64,000 nucleotides of DNA from Haemonchus contortus (Eukaryota > Nematoda > Chromadorea > Rhabditida > Trichostrongylidae). Shown in pieces: positions 22,626 to 33,351 of the stretch (positions are counted from its first letter, which is position 1; each line of letters begins with the position of its first letter). The stretch lies in contig LS997567.1 in NCBI GenBank assembly GCA_000469685.2, positions 21,872,108-21,936,107 on the forward strand, in the 5' to 3' direction. The notes beneath the pieces are model-generated. The model did not search any database. It was not told where the DNA came from and was given only the letters and a program-made list of their open reading frames with translations. Both the position numbers and the translations under genes were made by a program.

Positions 22626-22962
22626 CACCCGCGTCGCCCGGCTTAGGCCGGGCCTCATTCCTTACTTTCTCAAAGTAGTTAGAAAATTTAGCCATGGGGG
22701 AGGCATCGCTTTTATCCAACAGTAATCCTAGAGTGTGTAGAAGAGGTAGTCAACCATACTTGTGCTTACTGGGGAAGAATACTTGGTCACAGTGGCTATC
22801 CAAGATGAAATATGTGCCGCCGTTGGTGGTTCCGAACGCTGATCACAAATCTGTGATCCAAATCTGCTAAAGGATCCTGGGAGCAAAGTTGCGGGACCAA
22901 TGCCTCTCCGTGTTTTACCATTGAACCGAACGGATCACCGAGCCGAGCACAGCTTCAACTTC

Positions 22963-23033
22963 GCAACTGTGGCGCAGCTGGTAGGATGGTGGACTGGTGG
23001 GCATGGCATCAAGGTTCGGTTCCTTGATGCACG
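22963..23033 (+). promoter_or_regulatory. tRNA-like core with Pol III A and B boxes in FB1 left arm
   Basis: The A box is at 22970-22981. A canonical T arm is present: five-base stem CAAGG/CCTTG (23010-23014 with 23022-23026) around the seven-base loop TTCGGTT. The would-be acceptor strands do not pair, so it is a tRNA relic and not a tRNA gene. An inverted counterpart lies in the right arm near 24600-24690. Confidence 0.65.
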
Positions 23034-23165
23034 CGCTCCATCAAATGCGCCCTAAACACTTGTAAAACGTTTTGGGCTGAAGAGTATCTACGGAGCTCCC
23101 TTACAATTGAAGATTCCGAGAAAGAGTAATCCAATAAATTTTTCAACTACCACTGACCGGAGATA

Positions 23166-24403
23166 CAGGGTAGCTACATAGAATTGTCCGGTATTTATTC
23201 GCATGTAAAAAATAAATAGGACACATTTCTTCAAGAAATTTCATTGAAAGGTACGACTAAGATCAAGTATTATTGTTCGAAATGATCGCCTTTGGCTAGA
23301 ATACAAGCTTCCAATCTCTTCGTAGGGGCTCCCACGGTGGGTCGCAAGTAGTCGACATCAATTTTCTGCCATTCCCTCTGAAGAGCTGCCTTTAGTCTGT
23401 CCAAGGTGCGGGTGAGAGAGACACTTTCTGCTGCAGATAGCTCCAAACGGAGTAGTCAATAGATTGATGTCTGGGGAGTTAGATGGCCAGATGTCTTTGT
23501 CCCAGAATCCAGGAAAATGATGTCTGCAGAAGGAAATCATGGATGTCGACCCATATGCTGGTGCCCAATCCTGTTGCAAGCTGAAGTTCCGTCCTCCAAG
23601 GTGATTTCGGGCCCATGTCAACAGCGTGTCTCTTAAAATAACATTCTAGTAAGTTTCCGAGTTGATTTTGATGATTTTATCAACAAAAACGAAAGGTGTT
23701 TTGCCTTCTGATGTTATTGCGGCCCATACCATCACCGACTTCGGGAACTGGCTTCTAGTTTTTACTCGTCGTTTTCTCTGGTTTTTCTCTGCCCGAGGTA
23801 GCAACCGCTGGTTTTAGCTGTTGTGCGCGACCTCGACCGTAAAGATTTCCTCGTCTGTCCAGACGGTGTCCGAGAGCCGGGACGCACGAACTGCTGCCAG
23901 AAGCTTCTGGCATTTTTCCAGTCTGTTCTTCTTTGCTTCTTCGCTGAGCATCTGGCCTCGGAAGAGGCGGTAACTGTGTAAATCTATGCGAATCCGAAGC
24001 AATTTTGTTCATGCTGACCTCATCGTTGCGTGAGATCCTCTTCTTGATCACCTTCCGAATCCGAGGAACATTGACAGTACTTGGTCGCCCTGATTTTGGA
24101 AACGGTAGATGGTGTCCAGGCTCCCTGTACTGGGCCACAATTCTTCTAACCGTTCTTTCGTTAATGTGCAGCCTTCTTGCAATCTCCGCAGCGGAACATC
24201 CTTCGTACGCGAGATGTGCGATGGTGGCGCGACGAGGAGACGGTGGCGTTTCTCCGAGGTACTTCTACCGACAGTCGCAATAATTTGGCTATAGTGCATG
24301 ACTGATATGCTTTATCCAGAGCATATATTGCACAGCTGAAACGGGGATTCACAGGTTAGCAAGCGACGTGTGATTTGGCGGATCATACTTTGTAGCCACC
24401 CTG
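23166..24403 (-). mobile_element. Tc1/mariner-type element inserted in FB1
   Basis: Ends CAGGGTAGCTACATAGAATT and CAGGGTGGCTACAAAGTATG are terminal inverted repeats inside TA at 23164-23165 and 24404-24405. The minus-strand transposase pieces are, in order: a helix-turn-helix region (HYSQIIATVGRSTSEKRHRL frame and neighbours, 24300-24050), EEAKKNRLEKCQKLLAA, WTDEEIFTVE with the first Asp, SVMVWAAITSEGKTPFVFVD, LQQDWAPAYGS with the second Asp, and WPSNSPDIN then, after a frameshift near 23465, IDYSVWSYLQQK with the third Asp. Several other shifts exist. It is a dead copy. Confidence 0.9.
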
Positions 24404-24924
24404 TATACGCCGCTCCACTCCGAGCAGTCAGATGGTGTCTCGTAATTTTTTGCAGCTCTCTGCTCTGACGGGGCAAAAAAATCTTCTCTTGTTATACCTT
24501 TTCAGTGTTCCTAAATTGCGGGGGAGCTCCGTAGATGCCCAACATTGAGTCCAAAAACGTTTTGAAAGCGTTAAAGACGCATTTCATGCAGAAACAAAAC
24601 GAGCACATGCACCACGCAACCGAACGTTGGTGTCACGCCTACCATGCCACCATCCTACCAATCGCGTCACCGCTTGCAAAGCTACGGCTCTGCTCGCATC
24701 TGTGATCCGTTCGCTACATTGGTATGACACAGAAATCCATTGGTCCCGTATCTTTGTTCCCAATATCTTTTACCAGATTTGAACACAAGTTTGAAATCAG
24801 CGTTCGAAACCACAGAAGGCGATATGCATCTCATCTTGAATGGTCACTGCGACCAGGTATCTTTCTCTTGTTAGAGGGGACTCTATGCGAAAGAACATAG
24901 TTGTTACCTAAGCCTCAGGAGGGG

Positions 24925-25030
24925 AGGAGCGCCTGGATAGGGGGTGAGATGACTACCTCATGCAAAAGGCTAGGATGTTATGAGTTAAATATTCAATTAC
25001 CTCACCTACACGGTGCTCATTCCCTCCTGA
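24925..25030. repeat. Palindromic repeat, third member of inner-palindrome family
   Basis: GGGGTGAGATGACTACCTCA with ATGCAAAAGGCTAGGATG and an inverted CCTCACCTACACGGTG-type end. The central TTGCA..AGCT and flanking CACCC/GGGTG blocks match 19765-19862 and 21985-22125. Confidence 0.5.
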
Positions 25031-25359
25031 AGCTTGGGTCAAAGAACCATATTTCTGTCTAAGAGAAGTCCCCGAGCGCAATTATTGTCTAGCCTCCTTA
25101 TTTGCGCTCCAGCGCTCGATGTCGAAAAACAGTGGTCTCCCAGCTATATCATCATCTCCGATTTTTGTCTAGACATACATAGCACGATGTCGGTACAGAT
25201 CGAAATCACAGTTTTGAAGCACCCACTTCACTTCACGTAACTCACTTCACTCCGCAGTACACACTCTACTCCACTAACCGGCCCACCAAGTTACTGCTTT
25301 ATATGTAAGAAAGAAATGTATAACAGAGCTGGGTTTACCATATCACTGCCTTTATCGTA

Positions 25360-25623
25360 ATCATAAAGTTTAGCGGACGGACACACAGACAAACCGACAA
25401 ACACACAAACCGACACACCAAGTTATTTCTTTATAAATGGAGAGAAAGTGCGCTGTAAGCGTATATTTCCAAGACAACATATTGCTGTACCAGTCGGATC
25501 ACCCGGCTAACGGCGGGCTTTCCTCCCTCTTATGACAGAGTTGCCTTTCCTCTCGGCTCCTCTTTATTTGGAACAAATGATGCTTTTCGGAGTGCGAATC
25601 GATTTTGTTGCTCTTCATCTTGA
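25360..25623 (+). repeat. R1 repeat, copy a, left part (interrupted by piggyBac)
   Basis: It carries the R1 5' block (CCAGTCGGATCACCCGGCTAA.. CGGGCTTTCCTCCC) and a leading ACACACAGACAAACCGACAA stretch from a preceding R1 end. The homologous uninterrupted sequence is at 58065-58345. Confidence 0.7.
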
Positions 25624-26039
25624 CCCTTTGACGACAGAGCGGCTCAACGGTGTGCCGCGGTTTTTTGGTCGCGTGGGACAACGCGGCCTAACGCTGAGCC
25701 GCACTCTTTTCAAGGGTTAATTTCCTTGGTTGTTCGTTTTTTTCTGAAGTTTTTTGTTTTTATTAGATTCACAATCTTCAAATGATAATATACACGAAGT
25801 GGGTAGAGAAATACATTGTTAATTCCAACAAACTTCGGACAAATTCAATCATTCTGCTGAAAATCGCATTTTTTGTGCATTTTTTGGAAACAATCGATGC
25901 AATAATGACTTTTACATTTACTGCATCTAGTGTTGACTCGTTTTGTCGTTGCTGGAAGCGTAGACGCGCCCCTATTCTCGAGATAACTGTTTGTAACAAC
26001 CTATACATCTTATGTCCGAGCAATTCTTCCAGACTGTGA

Positions 26040-28710
26040 CTAGTTGTTGGCGCGCAGACTTTCATTTTCCAGAAGTGATTCAATAATACTCATTTTGACA
26101 TCATCAGGCCTTATTTTCTCTACCACGTCATTGTACAGTTTCCAGGAATTTACCAACGCTGTCTGTGTCATCAGATGGAAGAAAATCCTGAGATACCACT
26201 TAGTAGTTCTCCTCACAAATGGAGTATATGCAGACATTTGGTCGCTTTGATCGACGAATCCCATAACTTTGTTGCAATCTTCGGCGACTTGCGGTTTTCC
26301 ATTAGGAGTTATGGACCCATCATGTCTCGTGGAAATCATGAACAAATCGCGTTTATCCTTCCACTTCAAAACCAATACTCCGTTCTGATTTTGCTGATAG
26401 TACACTTGCCCTCTTTACAACTGCCTGTCCTTGGCTTTGTTGGTATTCCTTTCGGATTTTTCCTCAAAGTCCCGAACAAGTGGATGCTCCGTTTCGATAA
26501 GCTGTTGGCCAACGGCACGCTCGAATACCACTTTTCGGTACAGAGATGTCTACCTTGATCTACAGGGTGTCCCAAAATTATTTGCGCCGATTTATAGCAA
26601 TATATTTGAAACTTCTCAACTGCGAAAGACGATGGAATTTCCATGCACGCTAGCCAACACTATGTGCTATAACATTCTAGAGTCGCATTTCAAAATATCC
26701 CCCGTGAGCGCGAATAGAAGTCAAAGTTTGCTTTCGACTTGATCGCACGTGGTACGCAGGTATCCTTCTCCATTTCTTCCCAGCCGTCCTCCAGCTTTTA
26801 CATTCTAGGACTCCAAACTGGGGCTGCAAACTCGACAGGTTCTCTTTTAATCAGGGACCATTCGTGGGATTCAAATGAGTCAAGTTCTGGAAAATAGGAT
26901 GACCGTTCCTCTTCACCAATGAAGTCGGGCAGCTGTCGTCGGCACCACTCGCGGGCAAACTTGGCTCTGTGAGCTGGAGTAGCGTCCTGCTGGAAGGACT
27001 GTGAGGTGTTTCAGAAAACGTAGTCGGATCAATGTTTTATTTACTTCCATCAGCACCCCGTTTGAGTACTGGTCTTGGTCAATTTTCACGCCTGCACCGA
27101 AGAAACCACGAGAGGTTCACCCTTGCCAGTGATTTCCTCGAAAAACATAATTTTACTATTCTGATAGCAACTATTTTGTGAGATATTACACGCTAGGCGT
27201 TTCTTTCCAGAACGCGAACGTTTTGGTTGTTGAGGAATGGCTTTATCGTAAAAAATTTCTTGACCAGAGAAAACGACGAAGGGTTGCGTGTCACCACTTT
27301 CGACTTTCTGCATTTTTGGCCCGGCAGTAACTGTTGAGATCGGAATTGAACCGAAATCTCTGCATACGATAGGAAGGGCAGTGAAGCTCCTGCATGACAT
27401 TCTTCCACCGCGATAACTCCTGTAAGCCGTGCCCTTTGACTTCCTTTTGATGGGTCACCCAGGATCCCGACCGATTGGCATACGGACCATTTTAATAGTC
27501 CTATCTTCAGAAACATTCTGCCTTTCTATCTTTCCTGGTTTGTCTCTGATTCTATCTTCTTTTCTATATCGTTTAATAGCCTCCTATACGGTTATTAGAA
27601 AAATCCCAAAGAATTTCATAATGCCCATCCACTTCTCGCGCGTCAATGATTGCAAGTGGTATTGAATGAGCCTCCTCCATCTGAAAGATATTGGGGGTTC
27701 CACATCAGTAGCCATGCATATTGCAAGAAAACCTTCTTATGAACTAATTAATAACAGGTAATATGAATTTGATATATTATTTCTACCTTAAAAATTACTG
27801 AACTTTGGCGCAAATAATTTTGGGACACCCTGTAGAAGATCGTTCATTAACTCCATGACCACAGATACAGCTACTGGATGCTTCCTTGAAGGCTGTCTCC
27901 CTGCATAGATCTTGGTCCTTCATGTGTAATCACCTTTGCAACATAGTTTGAAAAGCTTAATACCATATTTGTGCCTCTTGGAAGGAACGTATTGCCTGAA
28001 AATTATTCTGCCTCGAAATGGCTCTAATGACTCATCGATGCAAACTTCTTTTACAGGTCTGCAGGCTTTCTCGCAGCTCGCGTTGAACAGTTCCAGGAAA
28101 TCATTGATCTTGTAAAGCCTGTTGCCATCGAATTGATTAATGTCAGCAAAGTGAAGGGAGTTCAGTAACTGCTCGAATCGGGTCCTTGGCATCACTTTTC
28201 CAGCAATCGAGTGCCCACCAATCGCGGGTCTGGTACTCCAATAATCGCTCAGCTTCGGCATCTGCACTACTCCCATTTGTATACATAATCCCATAAACAT
28301 TTTGATTTACGGCAGGACAAGTATCATGAAAATTGGAATCTTTTGCTCTACCCTGTCTATTCGTTTTCCGACAATGAGTGAAAGCATTTCCCCGTTCAAA
28401 TATAGTTCGCAAAGTCGATGGGTTCGTGGTAACTTTGTACAAAATCATACGGACCAACTTGTTGAGTGAATACGAAGTCATCATGAACTCCTGCATCGCT
28501 AATCCATTCGTCTTCACTCTCGCTGTCTGTTATTGACAACGTCTTACTTTCCGTATCAGATACATTATCTGTAGGTAATACTAGGTAAAACTACACTAAT
28601 ACGCCATTGCGGAAGGAATCGTCCCAAAGTCTCCTCTATATCATCATCGGACTCGACTCACAGTCTTAGAAAACCAGTCTCCAAGTCGTCTTCAGCGGCC
28701 TGTCCCATTT
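26040..28710 (-). pseudogene. piggyBac transposase pseudogene
   Basis: Minus-strand pieces in order: an acidic N-terminus (near 28700), SDYWSTRP, MPRTRFEQLLNSLHFAD, DGNRLYKINDFLELF, VCIDESLEPFRGRIIFRQYV (with a catalytic-type Asp), KRHKYGIKLFKLC. After the nested insertion come DQGRHLCTEKWYSSVPLA, GTLRKNPKGIPTKP, LKWKDKRDLFMISTRHDG and DCNKVMGFVDQSDQMSAY..TTKWYLRIFFHL. These are the DDE blocks of the PGBD/piggyBac family. Several frameshifts and stops in the N-terminal half, plus the nested element, inactivate it. Confidence 0.85.
26563..27832 (-). mobile_element. Tc1/mariner-type element nested in piggyBac
   Basis: Nearly identical ends CAGGGTGTCCCAAAATTATT (left, and right when inverted) are flanked by TA (26561-26562 and 27833-27834). 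Minus-strand transposase remnants: AIKRYRKEDRIRDKPGK (helix-turn-helix/linker), FSGQEIFYDKAIPQQ and its shifted version FFTIKPFLNNQNVRV (first Asp region), GVKIDQDQYSNGVL, FQQDATPAHRAKFAREWCRR (second Asp) and a decayed C-terminus. The piggyBac frame resumes exactly on the other side (..ELMNDLL then DQGRHLC). Confidence 0.9.
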
Positions 28711-28961
28711 TTGACTCCTAAAGCTATAGTATGCTTAAAATCAGGATTGGTAAGAGTAGAAAACTGATACCTACCCAATTTATAGCTGTTTGAAACCTTA
28801 AGATGAGAAATAACCCTGAGAAATGTGAAAACAGCTTGTCGCAGAAAAAAGAGTGACCCGTGGGACAGCGCGGCTCAACGTTGAGCCGCAGAAACGGAAA
28901 GTTGAAAAACGCCCCTGTCCCGCGCGGCAGACACGCAGAAAGGCGCGTTGTCGTCAAAAGG

Positions 28962-29695
28962 TTAAAAACAATGACCCATTAAAGGTTCAACTGGTGGGCA
29001 ACTAAAGTCACGAATGGTGCTCACAAATGTTGTCAAGTCATGATGACTCCATTATCAATGAAGTTTTCCTTCTCTACGGAAATATCATTGGATGAGGATC
29101 CAAGATTATTAGCGGCCGGATAAGTTTTGCCAAGAATGATCTCGAAGCAAAGAGGAACCGTGATCCTTCATTGAGTCGCAAACTTTGCTGAGTAGCGGTC
29201 GCAATCTAATAGCAAGGATTGAACCGCTTCCCTCTCCTTATAATTTAGTGCCATGTCATTAATCGCCACTGCAAACACCCTTGTTATCGAATGAAACATC
29301 GGAAAGACAAGGCTAGTTCGTAAATAACAAAGGCATTCGGATTCAGTGGTGAGAGGAGCTTGTTCTCTAAGGCCTTTCCTATCGTCAGTAATTCCATTCC
29401 GTCGTCAGTGTTCCCATTCTGCTTCCTCTACTATCAATTTTCCTTCCCTTCCCAAATCCAGGGTAACAGGAGTCATGGATTTCCGCTCGAACATTTATTT
29501 CCGGAAACTCCGCTCCATGTGGGCGGAGTCTATCCTTCCCACCCGACATGAGTATTCCCATCTTGCCGCCTGCACTCCTACCAAGCTCAAACGTTTAGGC
29601 CTGCGGGGAGAGTAATAATAAATTTTGGTCGGACACAACATACACACAACACGCAACACACAAACATTAGCGCGATACATATAGTGGCCTAGGAT
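28962..29695 (+). repeat. R1 repeat, copy a, right part
   Basis: Continues R1 after the piggyBac: AACAATGACCCATTAAAGGT, GTGATCCTTCATTGAGTCGC, then GGCGGAGTCTATCC and GCACTCCTACCAAGCTCAAA, a CA-rich stretch and the R1 terminus TTAGCGCGATACATATAGTG. It has about one tandem unit only, unlike copy c. Confidence 0.75.
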
Positions 29696-29699
29696 TGTT

Positions 29700-31015
29700 G
29701 CCGCTGTCTCTAATCTTCGTGTTGTCCGATAAGAAAATGTCAAAGATGGAAGGCGTTGACGTCGATTAAAATCGCGGAATTGGCTGATATAACGCATTAG
29801 GGCCATTGAATCTCGCCTAGGAAAACAAGAGCGGTGACCTGTACAGCTGGCCTCCGTAGGTCCCTTTATAGGTGGAGAATATTTTAGTTACATACAATAT
29901 GAAAAGAAAAGGTTCATGATCCGTTCTCCGCTTACTCGAGCGAATCACGTTTTTCGCTGAACCCCGACAATCTTCAGCGATTGAATATTAAAGAAGAAGA
30001 GAACAGATAAAAGTGGTAAAGGTAGTCGTTGAGGTTCATTACGATGAAGTACAGTCGTAGGAGATGTCATAAATATAGTGAAGTGTGGGAAGAGTAGAAC
30101 GGGAGGAAATGTAGTTAATTTTCAGCGTGTCGTCACTATAATCAGGAGACCAGTGAAGGTCTTTGGCCCTCACTGTTCTCCTGATCATAGTGACGTAGTT
30201 ACGAAATGGTCCCATAGATTTTCTATATGAGGTCACTTATTATCAGAGGTGCTTTATTACTTCTCGTTTTTCCCGAACACAAAGGAGAACCTGCCCAGAT
30301 CTATTTTTAACGTAATTTTAGGCGTTGTTCCTTCCACTTCCGCTGTTTTGGAAGCGAATCTTCTTGTGGTCGGAGAGGGTGAAGACAACACTCCTGAAAC
30401 TATTTCCAGTGGTGTTGGTTTCCGGGGACGTTCCTTAAAGACACAGTTGACGGCAAAAGTGGTTCCTGTCTGTGCCTATGATCCCCATCCCTCGTCGCTC
30501 TAATAGTCTGATGAGGCGACATTCAAAGGGTACAGGGACGCCTGTTATGATACGAGGGTCAGGACCATCAGGGGGAAGGACCATTAAAAGGTGCGGTTTC
30601 CAGTCTACCGCCAACAAAGGCAAGGGCGGGACTTTGCTCAAATGCTCACGTTTACCAGCTTCCTATTGCATACTTTATCACCTTTACCACATTCCTTACC
30701 TTTTCTACTATTCGTGTCGTTCATTGTCTCGTAATGTTCCATACATATGAATGCCATACATACATATTCACACAACCACTGAACCACTCCCACGTTTTTT
30801 GTACATCGGCCGAAAAGTGAAAAAACCACATTTCGATGGAATGGAACTTTCGAATTAATAGATAGAATCGAAAGAGATTCTTTACCTTCCGGATCATTGA
30901 ATAGGATCGAACTTGGCTCTATATGTGTATTTCTTTGATTTCAATTAAACGAAGGGCTTGATCAGAATAATGTTGCTCCACTTGCACAGAAGTCCGATCA
31001 TCTCTAGCGCAACGA
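29700..31015. other. Intergenic DNA, no recognised gene
   Basis: Contains a small perfect-stem hairpin (see 30131-30195) and an 84-codon plus-strand frame at 30249-30503 followed by a shifted frame to about 30660. Codon texture looks protein-like (GEGEDNTPETISSGVGFRGR) but I recognise no family; it may be a decayed retroelement ORF. Confidence 0.35.
30131..30195. repeat. Imperfect hairpin (about 27-bp stem)
   Basis: CGTCACTATAATCAGGAGAC on the left pairs with CTCCTGATCATAGTGACG on the right around a loop of about 12 bases. Confidence 0.7.
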
Positions 31016-31020
31016 CGCTT

Positions 31021-31704
31021 AAAAGGAACAGTTCACGATGATTTTGGGTAATCCAGAGTGTGACGAAAAATGGAAGATAAGATGGAAAAATAGTGCGATG
31101 AAGGCGAAGAAACTGCGTGAATCGGTGTTTCCAAGTGAAAAAAGGCTTTGAAAAATCGTTGAAAAGGGGGCTAAACGAGAATCAGACCAGAAAAATGAAG
31201 AAGAATGGGGCGTTTGGACGAGCTATACAAGCAATGTGTGTAATTGCGTACGCGTGGGTCCTGGTGCGAATAGCTGAATACGGTGGGTGATTCACTCGAA
31301 AGCCCAAGATAACGGAAAACCCTAGTAGCGGCAAAATAGCCCACCTTTTTCAGCCTTATGAGGTAGAAAGTAAGAATAAAGATCGCAGCAGCAAAAAGAA
31401 TAACAGAGAATAAAAGAATGGAAGAAGAACACCGCCTCATCACTCGGCGATCAGCTGATTGTGTGCTAAATGTGTGGGTCCTAGCGCGAATATGGCAATC
31501 TGTATCTGAATATGCAAACGACACTCGCTGACGTGATCTCGATCGAGGGGCGAGAAGTCCCGGCGATCTGGTAACGGGGCTCCCACTATGCCGTAGCTGT
31601 TGAGTTTTGAAGCTCGACAACGTCCATCCTGATTACCCTTGGGGGCCACTGGGTATTCCTAGAGGGAGAACTCAGAAACCAATTTTATCATGAACGGTGT
31701 CTAA
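31021..31704. mobile_element. MITE family M1, copy B
   Basis: Starts AAAAGGAACAGTTCACGATG, ends TATCATGAACGGTGTC. The interior matches copies A and C. TA lies at the left border. No coding capacity of its own; the 149-codon minus-strand frame inside it has no counterpart conserved in the other copies. Confidence 0.75.
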
Positions 31705-31744
31705 AAGAAGCGCTCTCGCAGTGTGCAGTAATTAACACATGAGA

Positions 31745-32225
31745 TCATAACTCGATTCAAAGGGAGCTGGAGGCCACAAAAGAAGAAGTGAGCAAGGCTA
31801 TATGCGGGCATAAAAATATTTGGCATAAAACACGAGAAAGCTCCACTTGGGTCCTTCTCGAAAAAACTCGTAACTGTTCAAAAACGTCCTAGAATGCGGG
31901 AAGAGAGTGGTCGAAGGCCGTAGAAGGTCTGCGGTCATCTTCAGAGTGGGCGTGGTTTGCACCAAGGTGGGCGGAGCTAAGATCGAAAATTCATAGCTCT
32001 GTTCAGAAATGTTCTAGAGCGCGGGAAAAAAGTAGTGGGAGGTAAGTGAAGAAATGTGGCCGAATACCGGACTTGGCTCGAGTTTGCAGAGTGGGCGAGG
32101 CTAAGAGCGAGAGTTCACAGCTATGATTGAAAACGTTCTAGTACGCGGAAAAAGTGGTTAGGGCAGCTAAAAGAGGGTTGGTTGAATTTTCATGGTGGGA
32201 TCTGCACTAAGGTGGACGTTGCCAT
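31745..32225. repeat. R2 repeat with about 115-bp tandem units
   Basis: Three worn units around GGTGGGCGGAGCTAAGATCG, AAATTCATAGCTCTGTTCAG and AA.GTTCTAGA..GCGGGAAAAA. A related copy is at 62850-63480. Confidence 0.6.
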
Positions 32226-32229
32226 GTTA

Positions 32230-32700
32230 ACCACTAATAATTCTGCTCCAAAGAAAAATGTTGAGCGAGATGCCCTCAAAGCGATTCAATCTTCAAATCT
32301 GGAGAGAACCATCCTATTCTGACAAAAGACTTCATGCTCGACGAAGCAAACTGCGCGAAGGAAAGCTTAGATGTGTAATTAATTTGCACCGCGCCAAATG
32401 CCCAAAGGCGGCAAGAGTTAAGCTTAGATGGAGAAGACAACTGCTCGCAAATTTATAGACGATGGTTCTGAGCAAGGCCCAGGCAACAGTAACGGGAATG
32501 GTTCCATAGATAACGCAGCAGGGTCGCAGACTACAGAACTTACAAATCGGCCACGAGCTGGCCGCTCAGTGAGACCGCCTCAAGCGTCCCTGTCCAAGCT
32601 TTATGGGAACGCCGAAGGAAACCCTAGTCCATAAATGCGACAAGCTTGACATGATGGAAAAATTTTGCTGCAAAAAATAAGTTTGATGGATGGCCCAACA
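32230..32700 (+). pseudogene. BEL/Pao gag N-terminal fragment
   Basis: The frame at 32428-32634 encodes DDGSEQGP..., then RPPQASLSKLYGNAE. This matches the minus-strand gag piece at 38370-38735 (DEGSEHGPSRN..., RPPPASLCKFYGNAE) and, after a shift, the conserved continuation (KLDMMEK). The plus-strand copy is broken by stops and is cut by the Tc1/mariner end at 32706. Confidence 0.6.
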
Positions 32701-32705
32701 CTCTA

Positions 32706-33300
32706 CAGGGTGCGTCAAAGTTATAGCGACAAGGTATTTATATCGTCTCGAACGACTCGTTTACATTCCAGCGAACTTCCAATGCAACAACGTCTATTGT
32801 TCACTTCAAAATTAAAAACATTCAATGAATCTCGAAAATTCCTCCGTTGGCCTTGACGCAAGCCTTGAGACGCTCAGGGAAAGCATCGACGGTGGCACGC
32901 AAGTATCGCGCGCTGAGCTTGTTCCACGTCTTCTCAAGAGCCCTGTTCAGCGAATCCGTAGAGCAATGAGGTTTCGAGCAAGCCCCTGCCTCTGGAACGG
33001 CCCACACACTGTAGTCCACGGGATTCAGGTCAGGAGAGCAAGCCGGCCACTCGTTATAGGCGATTACGTCGGAGAGTTTTCCTTGCACCACTCTTGCACC
33101 GTAGTCGACATATGAGCGGGGCTCTATCCTCCTGGAAGGTCCAGAAGCGGTTCCCAAAGTGAGAATTGGCCAAAGAGAGCAGTTTATCCTTCGAAAGGTC
33201 CACATAGTTTCGGCTATTCACTTTAGTCCCTTCGGGAACGAACCACAGCGGTCTACCACAACCACAACTTAAATTTCCAGACCTACCCTCTTGAGACATT
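32706..33300 (-). mobile_element. Truncated Tc1/mariner-type element
   Basis: The left end CAGGGTGCGTCAAAGTTATA lies inside TA (32704-32705). The minus-strand transposase pieces are RPLWFVPEGTKVNSRNYVDL, NRFWTFQEDRAPLI (second Asp region), EWPACSPDLNPVDYSVWAV (third Asp) and AFPERLKACVKANGGIFE (C-terminus). The helix-turn-helix half and the other terminal repeat are missing; the element stops near 33300 beside Penelope sequence. Confidence 0.8.
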
Positions 33301-33351
33301 TTCTGATGGCGGCGCTGACTTTAGAGATAAATGGCAGCACGAAGGGAACTT

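Larger units (their letters stand above)
21328..22765. other. Upstream region of dpy-23 and repeat-rich intergenic DNA
   Basis: The 5' flank of the AP-2 mu gene. No clear TATA box was found. From 21905 onwards it is occupied by inverted repeats listed separately. I see no exon. Confidence 0.4.
22766..24871. mobile_element. Foldback element FB1 (interrupted by a mariner/Tc1 insertion)
   Basis: The left arm, about 22766-23110, and the right arm, about 24520-24871, are inverted copies. They share GAATACTTGGTCACAGTGGC-type ends, a TCCAAATCTGCTAAA block, a tRNA-like core and ACGGAGCTCCC. The ends match FB2, FB3 and FB4, so this is one family. A 1238-bp Tc1/mariner element (23166-24403) sits in the loop. 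The tRNA-like core of the left arm has an A box (TGGCGCAGCTGG, 22970-22981) and a B box (GGTTCGGTTCC, 23013-23023). Confidence 0.8.
25624..28961 (-). mobile_element. piggyBac element (with a nested Tc1/mariner element)
   Basis: The left terminus CCCTTTGACGACAGAGCGGC begins after TTGA (25620-25623, a mutated TTAA). The right terminus, inverted CCTTTTGACGACAACGCGCC, is followed by TTAA (28962-28965). Subterminal palindromes occur near both ends, including the perfect GCGGCTCAACGTTGAGCCGC at 28870-28889. Host sequence on both sides is R1. Without the 1270-bp nested element the length is about 2.07 kb. Confidence 0.9.

Noticed and set aside
22963..23033. A functional tRNA gene
   Set aside because: The T arm and A/B boxes are good, but the acceptor strands do not pair and the anticodon arm is not formed. 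The same holds for the other tRNA-like cores.
30481..30560. A second hammerhead-like CTGATGAGGCGACATTC near 30507
   Set aside because: The CUGANGA box and a GGCG are present, but no CGCC-GAAA partner follows, so the fold cannot form.
30249..30660. Possible host exons (GEGEDNTPETISSGVGFRGR...)
   Set aside because: Two shifted frames without clear GT-AG borders or recognised family; left as unassigned intergenic sequence.
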